Shown: positions 15,141 to 24,014 of the stretch, piece by piece
Numbering within the stretch: position 1 is the first letter of the stretch
Layout of the letters: each line of letters opens with the position of its first letter
NCBI GenBank assembly: GCA_002411545.1
Contig: DHTG01000021.1
Span: 1-31,326, forward strand
Reading direction: 5' to 3'
DNA from: Bacteroidales bacterium UBA5266
Lineage (GTDB): Bacteria; Bacteroidota; Bacteroidia; Bacteroidales; WCHB1-69
DNA length: 31,326 bases
Made by a program: the position numbers and the translations under genes
The notes under the pieces: model-generated
Databases searched by the model: none
What the model was told of the DNA's origin: nothing
The model's input: only the letters and a program-made list of their open reading frames with translations

Positions 15141-16814
15141 ATGAAACCAAATATGCATATTGAAGATAATGTAGTACAGACAGATGTTTTGATAGTAGGA
15201 GGAGGGCCTTCGGGTTTAGCCACAGCCATTCACCTTGCCAATCTTATGCAAGAAAAGCAAGTAAAGAAAAGAATTTTATTGATAGAAAAGGGCGCCGGCG
15301 TAGGAAGTCATATTTTATCAGGAGCCATCATCAAACATCAAGTGTTTCGACAATTGCTTAACGAAAAAGAATACAACGACATCCCTTTCGACTCAAAAGT
15401 AAGCCGTGATGCCATTGTCTGGTTAGGCAAGAATTGGAAATTTAAACTGCCTTTTCATCCTCCTTATATGGGAAATAAAGGGAATCAAGTAGCCTCTTTG
15501 AGTCATATTTGTCGTTATCTGGCAAAGATAGCCGAAGAAAAAGGCGTGGAAATCTATCCTGGATTTGCCGTAAATGAACTTATCTTCGAAAATAATGAAT
15601 TGGTGGGAGTTAAAACCAACGATACCGGAGTGGATGAGCATGGCAATCCCTTGGCGAACTATCAAAAAGGAAGTTCCATCAAAGCCGATTTGATTATTTT
15701 TGCCGAGGGAAGTAAGGGAACTATGTGCGAACAACTTATAAAGAGCTTTCAATTAGATAAAAACAGCAACGAACAAATGTATTCCTTGGGATGTAAGGAA
15801 TTGTGGCAACTGCCCGAAAAACGTTTGCAAGCAGGAGAAGTGTATCATACTATGGGCTTTCCACTATCTATGCGCGAATTCGGAGGAGGTTTTATCTATG
15901 GCTTAAAAGAGAATAAAGTAGCCCTTGGCTTGGTAGTAGGTTTGGATTATCAAGACCCTACATTCGATATACATCATGCTTTTCAGATATGGAAAACACA
16001 TCCTTTTATTAAAAAAATGTTAGCCGGTGCTAAGTTGTTAGAATACGGAGCCAAAACATTGCCCGAAGGAGGCTATTATGCCATACCGAAACTCTATGTA
16101 CCGCATGGCCTGATAGTAGGCGATTCCGCCGGATTTCTGGCCATGCCTGCTTTGAAAGGAATACACTTAGCCGTTTATTCCGGTATGTTGGCAGCCAAAA
16201 CAGCCCTACATGCTATTCAGAAGCATGATTTCTCGGCTGATAGTTTGAGTATGTACGAAAAGGAAGTGATAAACAGTAAAATATATAAAGAGCTCTATGC
16301 CACACGAAACGTTAGACAAGCCTTTTCCGATGGTTTGTTGTTAGGGGGAATACAATTTGTTACTCAATTGATAAATGGAGGTGCTGGATTAAGAGGGCGT
16401 TTGCGTCCTTTGTCCGACAAAGAAAGAACCCGCAAACTTAAAGACTTTAAAGGAAAGAGTTTTCAATCACGCTTTCATAATTATTTTGAATTTGATAAAG
16501 AGTTAACATTTGATAAGGTTACCGATGTATATTATAGTCATACGCACTATGATGAGCAGCAGGAACCACATTTAAAAATACCGAATCCGGAACATTTTCG
16601 CGCTTATAATATTGAAACATATGGGGCACCCTGCCAATATTTTTGTCCGGCAGAGTGCTATGAGCTTCGTGCCGATAAGAATGGAGGTCAGGACTTACGT
16701 TTACATCCTGAAAATTGTTTACAATGTAAAACCTGTACGATAAAAAGTCCCGACAATGGGATTCTTTGGTGTTTACCCAACGGCGACAATGGTCCTGATT
16801 ATCGTTATATGTAA
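15141..16814 (+). CDS. Electron transfer flavoprotein:quinone oxidoreductase (ETF-QO)
   Basis: A 557-residue membrane-associated FAD/[4Fe-4S] protein that passes electrons between ETF and the quinone pool. The Rossmann FAD motif G-G-G-P-S-G is at about 20-25, and G-D-S-A-G-F-L occurs in the second FAD region. The C-terminal cluster domain has cysteines at about 502 (F-C-P-A-E-C-Y-E), 526, 529 and 532 (C-L-Q-C-K-T-C-T-I-K), matching the cluster ligands of mitochondrial ETF-QO. The tail G-P-D-Y-R-Y-M is also typical. An in-frame ATG at 15153 is an alternative start. It is followed after 12 nt by the fused ETF gene, its probable partner. No acyl-CoA dehydrogenase is present in the window. Confidence 0.93.
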   Translation: MKPNMHIEDNVVQTDVLIVGGGPSGLATAIHLANLMQEKQVKKRILLIEKGAGVGSHILSGAIIKHQVFRQLLNEKEYNDIPFDSKVSRDAIVWLGKNWKFKLPFHPPYMGNKGNQVASLSHICRYLAKIAEEKGVEIYPGFAVNELIFENNELVGVKTNDTGVDEHGNPLANYQKGSSIKADLIIFAEGSKGTMCEQLIKSFQLDKNSNEQMYSLGCKELWQLPEKRLQAGEVYHTMGFPLSMREFGGGFIYGLKENKVALGLVVGLDYQDPTFDIHHAFQIWKTHPFIKKMLAGAKLLEYGAKTLPEGGYYAIPKLYVPHGLIVGDSAGFLAMPALKGIHLAVYSGMLAAKTALHAIQKHDFSADSLSMYEKEVINSKIYKELYATRNVRQAFSDGLLLGGIQFVTQLINGGAGLRGRLRPLSDKERTRKLKDFKGKSFQSRFHNYFEFDKELTFDKVTDVYYSHTHYDEQQEPHLKIPNPEHFRAYNIETYGAPCQYFCPAECYELRADKNGGQDLRLHPENCLQCKTCTIKSPDNGILWCLPNGDNGPDYRYM

Positions 16815-16826
16815 AAACAATAGATT

Positions 16827-18740
16827 ATGTCATTAACAATTATAAGTTTAATAAAACAGGTACCGCTTCCTACCGAAATGAAAATGGGGGAAGATGGTTT
16901 AATGGAAAGAAATAAGGCTAAATCAATTATAAATATAGATTGTCAATACGCATTGGAAGCCGGTTTGCAATTACGCAAACAATATCCCGATGCACGACTC
17001 TTGGTATGTTCCATGGGGCCGCCATCTTTTGAACAATCTCTGCGCAAGGCTTTAGCTATGGGTTATGAGGAAGCTTATCTGCTGTCGGATAAGAAATTAG
17101 GAGGAAGCGATACGTTTGCTACCGGTTTAGCTTTAGCCAGTCTCTTGCGGCACTTAGGATTTACCCCTCAAAACAATCAAGGCTTTATTGTGTTGGCCGG
17201 CCGACAAACCAGCGATGGCGATACGGCTCATGTACCTTCTCAAGTGGCAGCCAATCTTGATATACCGCAAGCTACTTTTGTCGAACATATTACATTCGAT
17301 GATAAGGCTTGTGTGCTTGCTAAACGCATCATAGAAGGGGGCTTTCAACAAATGAAATTACCACTTCCTTGTGTCATCTCATTGACACCAACGGGCATTT
17401 CTCCCCGTAAACCCACGCTCTTTGGGATGATTAAAGCCCGTAATAAGAAAATAAATATATTGGGAGTTGATGATATTGCCCTGAATTCATCTCAGATAGG
17501 CATCAATGGCTCACCAACGATAGTTGTTAAAGTGGTAGATGTAATCAGCGACCGGCCGCCGGTTGTTATGATAGAAGGGGATAATGAAAAAGAAAAAATT
17601 CAACATTTAATTCGAGTATTAAAGGACAATGTTCAACCCGCTTCTAAAAAAACATTGCATACAACGAAAAAAATGGATTACCCGGATTTCCCTTTTAAAG
17701 ATATTCGTGGTGAACATAGGGGTATACTTACATGGGCTGAAGTTAGCGGAACAAACATCAGCCGTTCCTCATTGGAACTCTTAGGAGTAGCTCGTCAATT
17801 AGCCAATCAGTTGAATGAAAACACCAAGATTACAACTGTGTTGATAGGTGACGAGGTGAACCCCATGGCCGATATCTTAATGGCCTATGGAGCCGATGAA
17901 GTAATTCTTGTTGAAGACAAGCACTTGAAAGAGTATTTAATATTACCCTTTGCTTCTGTATTTTCCAAGATAATCAAAGAAAGAAAACCCGAAATAGTCT
18001 TGTTTTCAGCTACAACTTCCGGACGAGAATTAGCTCCTCGGGTAGCCGTAAGTAGCGGTAGCGGCATTACAGCCGATTGTACCCAACTGGAAATAGGAGC
18101 TTATGTCAATAGGAAAGAAGAAACCATCATAGAACCCTTGTTGCATTCCTACCGACCGACATACGGTGAAAGTAAAATAGCTACCATACTTGGATTTAAA
18201 TTTCCTCAAATATCGACGGCACGTCCCGGAACCTTTAAAATGCCTGCTTACGATGATACACGCAAAGGGAAAATTTCAAGTTTTATACCCCAGTGGAAGC
18301 AAAGCGATTTTTGTGTGGAATTGCTGCAAACCTTTCGCGTTGATGCGGGAATGCAATCTTTGTTTGAAGTGGAAATCATCGTTGCCGGTGGGAGAGGTGC
18401 TCTATCAGATAATCTACAATTGATTAAAGATTTAGCCCAAGCTTTTCAAGCCAGAGGAATAGCTGCCGATTGGGCGGCAAGTCGGGCTGTTGTCGACGAT
18501 GGGTATGCAGCATATGCTCGTCAAATCGGACAAACCGGAAAAACTGTACGTCCTAAATTATATATTGCCGTAGGTATTTCAGGTGCTATACAACATATTG
18601 CGGGAATTAAAGAGGCCGGTAAAATTGTTGCCATCGACCGAAATGCGAAAGCACCTATTTTTAAATATGCCGATTATGGTATAGTTGGCGATTACCGTGA
18701 TCTTTTACCCGAATGGATAGCCCAAGTAAAACAGGATTGA
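16827..18740 (+). CDS. etfBA: Fused electron transfer flavoprotein, EtfB-EtfA
   Basis: A 637-residue single chain carrying the ETF beta subunit (about 1-260) joined by a short linker (about 265-295) to the alpha subunit (about 297-637). The beta part has G-R-Q-T-S-D-G-D-T-A-H-V (125-136), the nucleotide-binding loop that in bifurcating ETFs holds a second FAD, not the D-D-D-C-N form of human ETF. The alpha part has G-R-E-L-A-P-R-V-A (399-407), T-A-D-C-T (415-419), R-P-G (466-468), S-R-A-V-V-D-D-G (552-559), Q-T-G-K (569-572) and S-G-A-I-Q-H (585-590) for FAD. The canonical A-I-N-x-D near 602 reads A-I-D-R-N. ETF:QO is encoded directly upstream. Role: electron carrier from unidentified dehydrogenases or NADH to quinone, possibly bifurcating. 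Confidence 0.93.
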   Translation: MSLTIISLIKQVPLPTEMKMGEDGLMERNKAKSIINIDCQYALEAGLQLRKQYPDARLLVCSMGPPSFEQSLRKALAMGYEEAYLLSDKKLGGSDTFATGLALASLLRHLGFTPQNNQGFIVLAGRQTSDGDTAHVPSQVAANLDIPQATFVEHITFDDKACVLAKRIIEGGFQQMKLPLPCVISLTPTGISPRKPTLFGMIKARNKKINILGVDDIALNSSQIGINGSPTIVVKVVDVISDRPPVVMIEGDNEKEKIQHLIRVLKDNVQPASKKTLHTTKKMDYPDFPFKDIRGEHRGILTWAEVSGTNISRSSLELLGVARQLANQLNENTKITTVLIGDEVNPMADILMAYGADEVILVEDKHLKEYLILPFASVFSKIIKERKPEIVLFSATTSGRELAPRVAVSSGSGITADCTQLEIGAYVNRKEETIIEPLLHSYRPTYGESKIATILGFKFPQISTARPGTFKMPAYDDTRKGKISSFIPQWKQSDFCVELLQTFRVDAGMQSLFEVEIIVAGGRGALSDNLQLIKDLAQAFQARGIAADWAASRAVVDDGYAAYARQIGQTGKTVRPKLYIAVGISGAIQHIAGIKEAGKIVAIDRNAKAPIFKYADYGIVGDYRDLLPEWIAQVKQD

Positions 18741-18780
18741 CAAATGTTGAAATCAAATCATTTAATAAAGTAATTTTATG

Positions 18781-18788
18781 TAAATTTG
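18781..18788 (+). promoter_or_regulatory. -7 promoter element before the T9SS plug gene (TAAATTTG)
   Basis: TAAATTTG matches TAnnTTTG. The implied start near 18795 leaves about 24 nt before the ATG at 18819. It separates the plug gene from the ETF genes as a new transcription unit. Confidence 0.65.
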
Positions 18789-18818
18789 CACCATAAATAT
18801 AATATCAAAGTATAAATA

Positions 18819-20162
18819 ATGTCGAAAAAACAGCTGTTTGCCTTAGTTCTTTTTTTACCTTTTATCTTCTCAAGAGCTCAAACCTATGATTATTCCCGTT
18901 TGATATTTAACAATTACATATATCATGAGGAAATTGCATCGGTCAAAATAGGTGTAGTGGGCAGTGAGTCGAACTATGATCAGTCCGTAGGGGCTTCTTA
19001 TTTGGGAAATAATAGTTTGGCTTTCTTTCCTCCCGTTATACGTTTATTTACGGATGATAAAATTAAATGTAGCTTTGATGATTTAAGCGGGGATGTTCGT
19101 TTTATGAAATTTACATTGATACATTGTACGTATGATTGGAAGCCGACAACTACCTTGCATACCAACGAATATTTGAGCAAATTTATGAGTGATGATATTA
19201 TAGACTATACCTATTCCACCTATACCTTTTTGCCCTATGTGGCTTATTCATTCAGCTTCCCAAATGATAATATTGAAATCAGTAAATCGGGAAACTATTT
19301 ACTATATGTATATGAGGATAATGGGGGAGAATCCATCCCTTTGTTTACACGTCGTATCATGGTTGTTGAAACTATGACTAAGCTAATACCTACCATCATA
19401 CAATCGACGAATATTCCGGAACGTTTTACACATCAAGAGATTACTTTACAGGTAGATTATAGTGGGCAAAGGTTGATAAACCCTGCTGAAAACATAAAAG
19501 TGCTTATCATGCAAAACGAACGATTCGATAATGCTATTTTATTAACTAAGCCTTACATGGTTCAAAGTTCCAATTTGATGTATAATGAAAGAGGAGCTAT
19601 TACCATGGAAGGAGGAAATGAATTTAGAACTTTTAATATTAAAAGTTTACGTATTCCTATGGAAGGAGTTCAACAAATCGTAAATCGTTCCGATGCTATC
19701 TATGCGTATTTGTATCCGGATGAAGATAGAAAATATAAATCTTATGTGAATCACATTGACATAAATGGTTATTATTTCAATGAAAGTATTGATTACAATG
19801 CCGTAGGCGAAGCAGATTATGCCTATGTACAATTTCGCTTGAAATACGACAAACCTTTAAAAGGCAATATTTATGTTTTTGGCGAATTGACATCATGGAA
19901 TTTTTTGGAAGAAGCAAAATTGAAATATGTAGAAAATACCGCTTATTGGCAAACGGAATTGTTGCTCAAGTCGGGGTATTATAATTATATGTATGTGTAT
20001 ATTCCGGAAAACAGCCATGTGGCATCAACCGATTTAATCGAAGGGTCACATTGGGAAACCGAAAATCGTTATACGTTTTTTGTATATTACAATCCTAATC
20101 CGGCTTCTTACGATAGAATTATAGGATATACCAGCAAATATTCTTTTCCTAAAGTTAAATAA
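18819..20162 (+). CDS. Type IX secretion system plug protein (DUF5103 family)
   Basis: A 447-residue exported protein of the family once called DUF5103, now known as the T9SS Plug, which closes the periplasmic end of the SprA/Sov outer-membrane translocon. A signal peptide ends near S-R-A (about residue 20). Visible family features are the early Y-x-x-x-I-x-S-V-K stretch (about 35-43), a P-P-V-I-R-L-x-F-D/T-D-like strand (about 70-78), H-C-x-x-D-W near 104-109, and a C-terminal beta domain beginning Y-V-Q-F-R-L (about 336) and containing F-G-E-L-T-x-W. It implies that the organism secretes proteins by T9SS. tex follows after 13 nt and could be co-transcribed. Confidence 0.85.
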   Translation: MSKKQLFALVLFLPFIFSRAQTYDYSRLIFNNYIYHEEIASVKIGVVGSESNYDQSVGASYLGNNSLAFFPPVIRLFTDDKIKCSFDDLSGDVRFMKFTLIHCTYDWKPTTTLHTNEYLSKFMSDDIIDYTYSTYTFLPYVAYSFSFPNDNIEISKSGNYLLYVYEDNGGESIPLFTRRIMVVETMTKLIPTIIQSTNIPERFTHQEITLQVDYSGQRLINPAENIKVLIMQNERFDNAILLTKPYMVQSSNLMYNERGAITMEGGNEFRTFNIKSLRIPMEGVQQIVNRSDAIYAYLYPDEDRKYKSYVNHIDINGYYFNESIDYNAVGEADYAYVQFRLKYDKPLKGNIYVFGELTSWNFLEEAKLKYVENTAYWQTELLLKSGYYNYMYVYIPENSHVASTDLIEGSHWETENRYTFFVYYNPNPASYDRIIGYTSKYSFPKVK

Positions 20163-20175
20163 TAAATAATGACAG

Positions 20176-22302
20176 ATGGATTTTTCAATTAAAATTGCAC
20201 AGGAATTTAAGCTTGAGCTTGACTTTGTTAGGAATACTATTGAATTGTTGAACGAAGGAGCCAGCATTCCTTTCATTGCTCGTTACCGTAAAGAAGCTAC
20301 CGGAAGCATGGATGAGGTGATGATTTTACGTATCAAAGAACGATTCAATCAATTGAGTGAGCTGGAAGAACGTCGAGCAAGTATTTTACATTCCATACAA
20401 GAGCAAGGTATGTTAACGGATGAATTAAGGGAAAAGATTGAAAAGGCCGAAACGATGTATGAGCTCGAAGATTTATACCTGCCGTATAAGCCAAAACGAA
20501 AAACACGTGCGAGCATTGCCAAAGAAAAAGGCTTGGAACCTTTAGCCATGCGTTTATATGCTCAAGGCAATGGTAATGTGGAAGAATGGGCAAGCGAATA
20601 TATAGATGAAGAGAAAGGAGTAAATGACATAGATCAAGCACTTGACGGCGCTATAGACATCTTAGCTGAATATATTACAGAACACGAACTGAGCCGTGCA
20701 AAATTACGGAAACTGTTTACCTTTAAATCTACGATTACGTCGAAGGTGGTTTCCGGCAAAGAAGGGGAAGGAAATAAGTATCAGATTTATTTTGACAACA
20801 AAGAATTATTACGTAAGATTTCATCTCATCGTTTACTGGCTATGTTAAGGGGAGAAAATGAAGGATTTTTAAGGGTAAAAGTCGAACCTGATGAAGAGGA
20901 AGCATTAGATATCTTATATAGGCTTCATCTCAAAGCCGATAATGACGCAGCTGCTTGTGTTGCCGATGCTATCGATGATGGCTACAAACGTTTGTTACAA
21001 CCTCAACTTGAAACTGAAATGCGACAAGAAGCTAAAATCCGAGCCGATGAAGAGGCCATACGAGTGTTTGTGGACAATCTACGTCAACTTCTTTTAGCTC
21101 CTCCTTTGGGTGAAAAAGTGGTAATGGCCATTGATCCGGGATTTCGTACCGGTTGTAAAGTAGTTGTTTTAGATTCATTCGGGAATTTGTTAGCTAACGA
21201 TACTATTTATCCTCATCCACCTCAAGTGGAAGTATTTCAAGCAAATAAAACACTGAAAGAGCTGGTTGAGAAATATAAAGTAGAAGCAGTAGCTATTGGA
21301 AATGGTACCGCTGGAAGAGAGACCGAAAATTTTGTCCGCCATGTAAATTTTGATAATAAGCCTCTAGTGGTTGTAGTAAATGAAAATGGAGCTTCCATAT
21401 ATTCTGCTTCGGAAATCGCTCGCGAGGAATTCCCCAATCATGACATTACGGTTAGAGGAGCAGTCTCCATCGGTCGTCGCCTTATGGATCCGCTGGCTGA
21501 ATTGATTAAAATCGATCCTAAATCGATAGGAGTGGGACAATATCAACACGATGTGAATCAAAAAAAATTACAAGAAAGTTTGGAACATACTGTTGAAAGT
21601 TGTGTGAATGCAGTAGGTGTGGAAGTAAATACAGCCAGTAAACAATTATTATCTTTTGTATCGGGAATAGGTCCTGCATTAGCTGAAAATATGATAGACT
21701 ATCGTCATCAAAATGGGGGCTTTCAAAGTAAGGAAGAACTAAAAAAAGTGAAACGTTTTGGAGCTAAAGCTTTTGAACAAGCTGCCGGATTTATACGTAT
21801 ACGGGATGCTAAAAATCCTTTGGATAGAAGTGCTGTCCATCCGGAAAGTTATACAGTTGTAAAAAAAATGGCTGACTCCTTGCAATGCACCATCCATGAT
21901 TTAATAGAACAGGAAGAACTTCGTAAGAAAATCCGTATCAAAGATTTCGTTACCGATACGGTAGGAATTCCCACCTTGAGTGATATCATGAAAGAATTGG
22001 CAAAACCCGGAAGAGATCCCCGTCAAGAGTTTAATTTATTTGAATTTGATCATAATATAAGTGATATTTCCGATTTAAAAGTGGGAATGATATTGCCTGG
22101 AGTAGTCGTCAACATTGCCGCTTTCGGTTGTTTTGTGGATATCGGAGTGCATCAGGATGGTTTAGTTCACATCAGTCAGCTTGCTAAAAAATATGTAGAT
22201 AATCCAAATAAAGTGGTAAAACTGAATCAAAAGGTAATGGTTAAAGTGTTAGATGTAGATTTGCAACGCAAACGAATAAATTTGAGCATGGATATCGATT
22301 AA
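20176..22302 (+). CDS. tex: Tex-family RNA-binding transcriptional accessory protein
   Basis: A 708-residue Tex protein, a cytoplasmic nucleic-acid-binding factor related to eukaryotic Spt6. The N-terminal helical region includes the P-F-I-A-R-Y-R-K-E-x-T-G signature near residues 33-44. The YqgF/RNase H-like domain starts about 315 (A-I-D-P-G-F-R-T-G-C-K). Helix-hairpin-helix elements lie at about 490-560 (G-I-G-P-x-L-A and R-F-G-x-K-x-F-E-Q-A-A-G-F), and the C-terminal S1 domain at about 632-706 (G-x-V-V-N-I-A-A-F-G-x-F-V-D-I-G). Length is slightly under the usual 720-780. The TonB-domain gene starts 11 nt downstream. Confidence 0.95.
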   Translation: MDFSIKIAQEFKLELDFVRNTIELLNEGASIPFIARYRKEATGSMDEVMILRIKERFNQLSELEERRASILHSIQEQGMLTDELREKIEKAETMYELEDLYLPYKPKRKTRASIAKEKGLEPLAMRLYAQGNGNVEEWASEYIDEEKGVNDIDQALDGAIDILAEYITEHELSRAKLRKLFTFKSTITSKVVSGKEGEGNKYQIYFDNKELLRKISSHRLLAMLRGENEGFLRVKVEPDEEEALDILYRLHLKADNDAAACVADAIDDGYKRLLQPQLETEMRQEAKIRADEEAIRVFVDNLRQLLLAPPLGEKVVMAIDPGFRTGCKVVVLDSFGNLLANDTIYPHPPQVEVFQANKTLKELVEKYKVEAVAIGNGTAGRETENFVRHVNFDNKPLVVVVNENGASIYSASEIAREEFPNHDITVRGAVSIGRRLMDPLAELIKIDPKSIGVGQYQHDVNQKKLQESLEHTVESCVNAVGVEVNTASKQLLSFVSGIGPALAENMIDYRHQNGGFQSKEELKKVKRFGAKAFEQAAGFIRIRDAKNPLDRSAVHPESYTVVKKMADSLQCTIHDLIEQEELRKKIRIKDFVTDTVGIPTLSDIMKELAKPGRDPRQEFNLFEFDHNISDISDLKVGMILPGVVVNIAAFGCFVDIGVHQDGLVHISQLAKKYVDNPNKVVKLNQKVMVKVLDVDLQRKRINLSMDID

Positions 22303-22313
22303 ACCCTTTTGTT

Positions 22314-22757
22314 ATGAATGAAAAAAACAATAAAAAAGAAAAGCAATTTCTCAAAGTGCCTGAATATCCAGGAGGAAAGAAGGGATTGTTAGATTTTATT
22401 AGATCTCAATTACAGTATCCTGCAGATGCATTCAAGGATCGTATAGAAGGGATAGTAACGATTGCTTTCGAAGTGAATGATATGGGGGATGTGGAAACGG
22501 CAAAAGTTATCAAAGGCTTGACGCCTTCATGCAATGAGGAAGCTTTGCGTGTTGTTAAACTACTGAAATACGCCAAAGCATATAATCACGGCATTCGTCT
22601 GAAATCTAATCATAAGGTGAATATTCATTTCAAATTACCACAAAGCCAAAGCGTGAATATTCAATTTTCATATTTGTCAACAGATAATAATACATCAAAA
22701 CAAACTGAAAATAAAGAGGAATATACCTATTCCATAACTTTACCTAGCGATACTTGA
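22314..22757 (+). CDS. TonB C-terminal-domain protein without membrane anchor
   Basis: A 147-residue protein whose residues of about 17-110 match the energy-transducer TonB C-terminal fold of Bacteroidota: Y-P-G-G-x-x-x-L-x-x-F-I (18-29), L-x-Y-P (33-36), G-I-V-T-I-A-F-E-V (46-54), and C-N-E-E-A-L-R-V-V-K (about 73-82). No signal peptide or transmembrane segment is seen; the N-terminus is a polar, Lys/Asn-rich run. Standard TonB needs an inner-membrane helix to reach ExbBD, so this protein is unlikely to be a working TonB. The last 35 residues are polar and of unknown role. It lies 11 nt after tex. Confidence 0.7.
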   Translation: MNEKNNKKEKQFLKVPEYPGGKKGLLDFIRSQLQYPADAFKDRIEGIVTIAFEVNDMGDVETAKVIKGLTPSCNEEALRVVKLLKYAKAYNHGIRLKSNHKVNIHFKLPQSQSVNIQFSYLSTDNNTSKQTENKEEYTYSITLPSDT

Positions 22758-22809
22758 ATGCATGGAATAAATAATGTAAGATATTTAATGGTATAAATAA
22801 ATACAAAAA

Positions 22810-23835
22810 ATGGAAATAACCAAAAAAGAACTCACTTTGTGGTTTGAATATATAAAAAAGTGTAAAATACTTGTAGTGGGGGATGTAATGACCGATATTT
22901 ACATAAACGGTCAGGTAAGTCGTATTTCGCCGGAGGCTCCGGTTCCTATTGTGAATGTAAATGAAATAAGGTATTGTTTGGGTGGAGCCGCCAATGTTGC
23001 CCTCAATCTTCAAGCGATGGGAGCTAAGCCGCTATTATGTGGCATTGTTGGAGAAGATGTGAAAGGCTATGAGTTTATGAAACTGATGACGAATCATAAA
23101 ATGGATGTTAGTGCTATGCTAAGCATGGAGCGTCGAACAACTACTACCAAAACACGTATCATTGGAAATAAAGTGCAACTACTTCGTATGGACGAAGAAA
23201 ACGATGCTCCTATCGATTCAAAACAAACAGAAATACTGTATAAACATGTTGAGAATATATTGTTAAATGATAAAATTGATGCCATTATTTTTGAAGATTA
23301 CGATAAAGGAGTTATTACATATGACTTAATATCAAGAATAACACACATTGCTCAAGAAAAATCCATTCCGATATCTGTTGATCCTAAGAAAAGAAATTTT
23401 TTGAATTATCAAGGGATTACTTTATTTAAACCTAATCTTTCGGAATTAAGTAATGGCTTAACCCTTGATAAAAGTAAACTTGCGTTAGAGGATATAAATA
23501 AACAAGTAGAGGCATTTATGCAAACTCATAAACATAAGATGGTTATGATAACATTATCGGATAAAGGAATGGTAATATGTTACCAAAAACAATCTACATT
23601 TGTGAGTGAATGGATACCTGCACAAGTACGAAGCATTGCCGATGTTTCCGGAGCAGGCGATACGGTCATAAGTGTAGCAACATTAGCGTTGATTTATGGA
23701 TTTCCTCCTCGCTTGATTGCAGAATTATCAAATATTGCCGGAGGTCTTGTTTGTGAAAAAGTAGGAGTGGTGCCTATTGAAAAACATCAGCTTTCCAATG
23801 AATCATTAAAGATATTAGGAAAGCCAATGCTTTAA
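22810..23835 (+). CDS. PfkB-family sugar kinase, HldE/RfaE kinase-domain type
   Basis: A 341-residue ribokinase-fold kinase closest in motifs to the N-terminal kinase domain of HldE (heptose-7-phosphate kinase): V-V-G-D-V-M-x-D (22-29), R-I-S-P-E-A-P-V-P (38-46), the G-G-A-A-N-V-A-x-N PfkB signature 1 (58-66), V-D-P-K-x-x-N (190-196), and signature 2 D-V-S-G-A-G-D-T with catalytic base D284. HldE is normally fused to a nucleotidyltransferase; here only the kinase part is present, as in split HldA systems. The expected role is phosphorylation at C1 of a heptose 7-phosphate for an ADP-heptose-type precursor, but another phosphosugar is possible. The nearest partner domain is not in the window. 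Confidence 0.8.
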   Translation: MEITKKELTLWFEYIKKCKILVVGDVMTDIYINGQVSRISPEAPVPIVNVNEIRYCLGGAANVALNLQAMGAKPLLCGIVGEDVKGYEFMKLMTNHKMDVSAMLSMERRTTTTKTRIIGNKVQLLRMDEENDAPIDSKQTEILYKHVENILLNDKIDAIIFEDYDKGVITYDLISRITHIAQEKSIPISVDPKKRNFLNYQGITLFKPNLSELSNGLTLDKSKLALEDINKQVEAFMQTHKHKMVMITLSDKGMVICYQKQSTFVSEWIPAQVRSIADVSGAGDTVISVATLALIYGFPPRLIAELSNIAGGLVCEKVGVVPIEKHQLSNESLKILGKPML

Positions 23836-23866
23836 TATATGAAATAAATAAGTAAGTGTAGAAGTA

Positions 23867-23995
23867 TTATTTAGCCGGAAAAAATTTATCAATGAGTTTG
23901 ATGACAAAATAAAATATCATCATAAAGACAAAAATACCTACCATTCCGATTCCGCTTATCAATAATGCCGAATTTACGATACTATAATCAATCAT
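23867..23995 (-). CDS. Small OadG-like membrane subunit (42 residues)
   Basis: A short frame, read ATG at 23995 to TAA at 23867. The protein begins M-I-D-Y-S-I-V-N and is mostly one transmembrane helix (about residues 9-32) ending in K-F-F-P-A-K. It is preceded by AAAGGAGG about 7 nt upstream, the strongest Shine-Dalgarno sequence noticed in the window. The G-I-G-M-V-x-I-F-x-F-M-M-I-F core and the K/R-F-F-P end resemble the N-terminal helix of the gamma subunit OadG of Na+-pumping decarboxylases, without its periplasmic or metal-binding tail. It begins 19 nt after the oadB stop codon on the same strand, so it is probably a decarboxylase subunit that tethers or stabilizes OadB. Confidence 0.75.
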   Translation of the reverse strand: MIDYSIVNSALLISGIGMVGIFVFMMIFYFVIKLIDKFFPAK

Positions 23996-24001
23996 GTTTA
24001 T

Positions 24002-24009
24002 ATCCTCCT
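24002..24009 (-). promoter_or_regulatory. Strong Shine-Dalgarno site of the small OadG-like gene
   Basis: The minus strand reads AAGGAGGA here, 6-7 nt before the ATG at 23995. Most genes in the window lack such a site, as is usual in Bacteroidota, so its presence supports the small gene being real. Confidence 0.65.
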
Positions 24010-24014
24010 TTAAA

